A stretch of 64,000 bases of DNA from Chinchilla lanigera (taxonomy: Eukaryota; Chordata; Mammalia; Rodentia; Chinchillidae): assembly GCF_000276665.1 (NCBI RefSeq), contig NW_004955429.1, forward strand, positions 4,841,709 through 4,905,708, in the 5' to 3' direction. The position numbers and the translations under genes are program-made. Shown here piece after piece: positions 61,304 to 64,000 of the stretch; position 1 is the first letter of the stretch, and each line of letters begins with the position of its first letter. Under the pieces are notes generated by a model that searched no databases, had not been told where the DNA came from, and saw only the letters and a program-made list of their open reading frames with translations.

Positions 61304-61696
61304 TATCTTAGTTATTTTTCTCGTTGCTGCGACAAAATACCCAACGCCCACAAGTTAAGGGAGGAAAAGTTTATTTAGCTCACTGTTTGTGGAGGTTTCG
61401 GTGTATAATTCACTGGCTCCAAGGCAGAGTGGTGTGGCATAGAGGCTTTGCAGAGAACAGCTTGTGGTGTCCACAAGGTAGCAAAAGCAGCAAGGGACCT
61501 TAACAGCATCTTTCTGCCCCTTTTATATTGTATCTGGACTGCTGGAATTAGGGCAGTGCCAAACCAATCAGTGGACTGATTTAGTAATCACACACCCTTA
61601 ATCCCAGTATCACACACTCTGGATCCAGCCACTTCTGAAAAGCCTCATCTATGACCACATGAGGCTTTAGGGGGGCGTCTAGACACAACCATAACA
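61304..61696 (-). mobile_element. MaLR-like solo LTR inside MLT1
   Basis: 393 bp, flanked by ACCCT at 61299-61303 and 61697-61701. On the minus strand it starts TGTTATGG, has a TATA-like 'atataaaagggg' and an AATAAA, and ends '...aactaagata'. No internal retroviral region. Confidence 0.72.
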
Positions 61697-62689
61697 ACCC
61701 TATTTCCAAATCAGATCACATTCACAAATGCAGGATTTCAGGACTTCAATATATCTCTTTAAGAAACTCCCTACAAGCCATAACCATTTCAAATAGCACA
61801 AATCTGATCCTATATGATGATCCTGTTAGACATGTGTGAACTTTTTTCCTCACACAGTTACTACTGGGGACTGTTCTTGGGCTTCTGTATAAGGACAAAT
61901 TGATCAATAGAAATGTGAATTCACAGCTCCTCAGTGTGCCCTTCCTTGTACATCTCCCTTGCATCTCAAATCTTTTCTCATCACCTTTCACTTTATCTTT
62001 TCTTCTCTGATCTACTTTTCTTCTTGGTTCCCTTTTGCTTTTGAACTTTCTCGGTCTTTACCTCCTTATTCTACCTCAAATATGTCTTCTCTCTTGACCT
62101 GGAAGTAGCTCAATTTTCCAGTTGGTCCTCAGAGAGAAAGCCTCCCAACTCCACCCCAACACAATAATTGTGTCAGCATCTCCAAGGAGAGGAAAATCTG
62201 GCTTCTTCCTGTGAAAGTGAGTGAGGCAGGCCTTATCAGGCCATGGAAGGGAGGTGGGAGATTCTCCTTTTATGCGTTCCTGCTCCTACCTGATATCCAT
62301 TGATTAAGCATTTAGTGACCTGGAGGAATTACATCCTCATTATTGTTCATCTAACTGTTCTAAAATTTCAGCAATGACATTTACACTTAACATTTCCAAA
62401 AACTGTACATTCCACATGCTTTAATGACCACAACTATCTTCACTATGAGAGCCTAAAAAGCTATGCCTACACTAATGATGACTAGGACTAAGAAAAGACT
62501 CTAAGAATTGGTGTGAATACACATTCTGATTTACAAGCAGAGCTGGAAGGGGAAGCTCACTGAGAATGACACCATAGGTCCCCTCACAGCCAGGTCTGAG
62601 GTCCCTCTCCCTCAGGGGTTCATCCTCACACCCCACTCCACTGAAATCCCTTCCCTGCAAGTAAGAGCAACTTCTCTTGCTGAACCCCA

Positions 62690-63225
62690 TAGTCAAGTGT
62701 CAGTCTGGATCCTACTTGGCCTCACAGCAGCTGAGATGATGCACTTCCTCATTCTTCCTGGAACACTTTCTTCACGGGGCATCTGGACATCCTGCTTCCC
62801 ATCTCCTTCTCGCTGGTGCCCTTGCTCAGTCTCCTTTGCTCTGTCCTCCACCCGGTCCTTTGAGCTCCAGAGTCACATATCTGCCTCTCTGACATTTCCA
62901 TGTGGGCAGCCCACAGATTCCTCAGATTTAATGTGCATAGAACAGAACTCTGATTTTCCCTTTCCTGTATCCTCCCAACCTTGTCTTCCCCACAGGAATC
63001 CTCCCTTGGTCTGTGGTGCCCTCAGGCACAAGACCACTCAGGTCCAAACTACTGTTGTTTCCCTTACACTCCATGTCCAGTTTAGATGGTAGGGTCTTTT
63101 GACTTCACCTTTATATTGCAGATCTTTCTCTGTTTTCCCACCTCTACTGCTTCCATCTTGTTAAGGCCATCAACTTCTTTCACCTGAACTGCTGGAATGG
63201 TCTGTTAAGCCATCTCCCTGTGAAG
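62690..63225 (+). mobile_element. L2 fragment
   Basis: 'tggatcctacttggcctcac', 'ctgacatttccatgtggg', 'gaacagaactctgattttcc' and 'ctgaactgctggaatggtc' in L2 order. The open frame across it (131 codons) is a relic. Confidence 0.62.
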
Positions 63226-63235
63226 ATTCATTCAT

Positions 63236-63253
63236 TCTTTCTTTTCTTTCTTT

Positions 63254-63320
<67 letters not shown>

Positions 63321-63375
63321 CTCTCTGTCTCTCTCTTTCTCTCTCTTCCTCTCTCTCTCTTCCTTCCTTCCTTCT
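63236..63375. repeat. (TTTC)n microsatellite
   Basis: About 20 TTTC units, then CT-rich units and (CCTT)n. Confidence 0.97.
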
Positions 63376-63551
63376 TTTCTCAACACAATTTAGTTCATAT
63401 CCTTTTCACCTCTTAAATACTTCTTAATATTCAGCACTTCTTAATATTTCATGCTTAATGATGCTCATATTTAGGCTATAAATTCTAAAAAAATTCTTTT
63501 AATGTGAATATTATCCCTCAGTATACCAGATGCTTACAGATTCTCTATTTC

Positions 63552-63855
63552 TTTCTTTTTTTCTTTTTTCTTTTTTTTTCTTTTTTATCTTTTTGAGTTT
63601 TGAGGCAGGGTATGCAGTTCAGGCTGGCCTTGAGCTCACTTTGTAGCCCAGGCTGGTCTCGACCTGGAAGAGTCGACACATTTATTGGGACATTTATTGA
63701 CACATTTATTGGGAGCTACTTCCAGGTCTCGCTATGCAGTTCAGGCTGGCCTTGAGCTCACTTTGTAGCCCAGGCTGGTCTCGAACTTGCAATGATCCTC
63801 CTGCCTCCACCTCCCAAGTGCTGGGATTACAGGTGTGTGCCACCATACCCGGCTC
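63552..63855 (-). mobile_element. rearranged B1 SINE with duplicated segment and filler
   Basis: One duplication ACAGATTCTCTATTTC (63536-63551, 63856-63871) bounds the whole insert. Inside, about 50 bp of B1 occur twice (63612-63662, 63735-63785), separated by filler (about 63663-63725) that matches no B1 sequence. Confidence 0.88.
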
Positions 63856-64000
63856 ACAGATTCTCTATTTCAAAGCTACTCATAGTAGCAGAGGCTCAGG
63901 TTAAAAAATAAATGACAACAGTTGTGTCCCTGCATTTGATCTTCTAGTTTTTTGGCCCATTCATTGTTATTTTCCAAAGCAAGGCACACCTTTCTCTTGT

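Larger units (their letters stand above)
60865..61795 (-). mobile_element. MLT1-type LTR carrying two insertions
   Basis: Inverted MLT1: 'gtttcctaggactctagaac', 'ctctcacagttctgggaag', 'cttccagcttagggtggctc', 'attggattagagcccaccct', then after the insertion 'tttccaaatcagatcacatt'. The host sequence totals about 430 + 95 bp. Confidence 0.75.
20939..64000 (-). other. KIAA1217: KIAA1217 upstream intron / promoter-side sequence
   Basis: This lies 5' of the exon in gene orientation. The canonical first exon known from other mammals was not found, so the gene should continue beyond position 64000 (inference). Repeat-poor stretches with no recognisable feature include 20960-21640, 21820-22480, 24310-25580, 30960-32280, 34130-34990, 38125-39010, 39476-40575, 43990-45480, 51605-52730, 54780-57090, 60030-60865 and 61795-62690. 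Confidence 0.6.

Noticed and set aside
62697..63092. 131-codon plus-strand frame
   Set aside because: It lies within an L2 fragment; not a host gene.
63236..63375. Tandem repeats as a CRISPR-like array
   Set aside because: A simple tetranucleotide microsatellite without spacers, in a mammalian genome.

Overview
The window is mammalian nuclear DNA from a rodent outside the mouse/rat group. Three young SINE families fill it: B1 (7SL-derived, with the 29-bp internal duplication), a tRNA-Ala-derived ID family whose core reads GGGATTTAGCTCAGCGGCA, and the fused B1-dID family. Neither the young ground-squirrel ID consensus nor the kangaroo-rat repeats I know are visible. A beaver-like (Castorid) rodent is my best guess, at low confidence.

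One protein-coding gene can be recognised. A 284-bp exon at 20655-20938 on the minus strand encodes part of the N-terminal region of KIAA1217 (sickle tail; mouse Etl4/Skt). The gene therefore runs right to left. Positions 1-20654 are intron downstream of this exon and 20939 onward is upstream intron or promoter territory. The next conserved downstream exon and the canonical far-upstream first exon are not visible.

Upstream of the exon are two CpG-rich blocks. One (about 30150-30960) is interrupted by a 386-bp run of N. The other (about 36540-36830) sits directly 5' (in gene orientation) of a short ATG-initiated reading frame. That frame ends in a good splice donor in exactly the phase the KIAA1217 exon needs, so it is a candidate alternative promoter and first coding exon. 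A third, smaller CpG-rich patch near 43000 has a textbook CTCF-type motif. A 186-bp open, phase-0 exon-like segment at 8434-8619 is a weaker cassette-exon candidate.

The rest is intronic sequence loaded with repeats: about 50 SINE copies; L1 3' fragments (2.4, 3.2-4.6 and 11.7-12.2 kb); L2 pieces (26.7, 27.7-29.2, 43.5, 57.1-58.2 and 62.7-63.2 kb); MIRs; a MER2-like Tigger element (51.1 kb); two related palindromic MITE-like elements (28.8 and 43.4 kb); and, from 46 kb on, many LTR fragments (MaLR/MLT1 and ERV1-like). Microsatellites and two assembly gaps (30417-30802, 45483-46372) complete the layout. No rRNA, functional tRNA, CRISPR array or intact transposase/retroviral gene is present.
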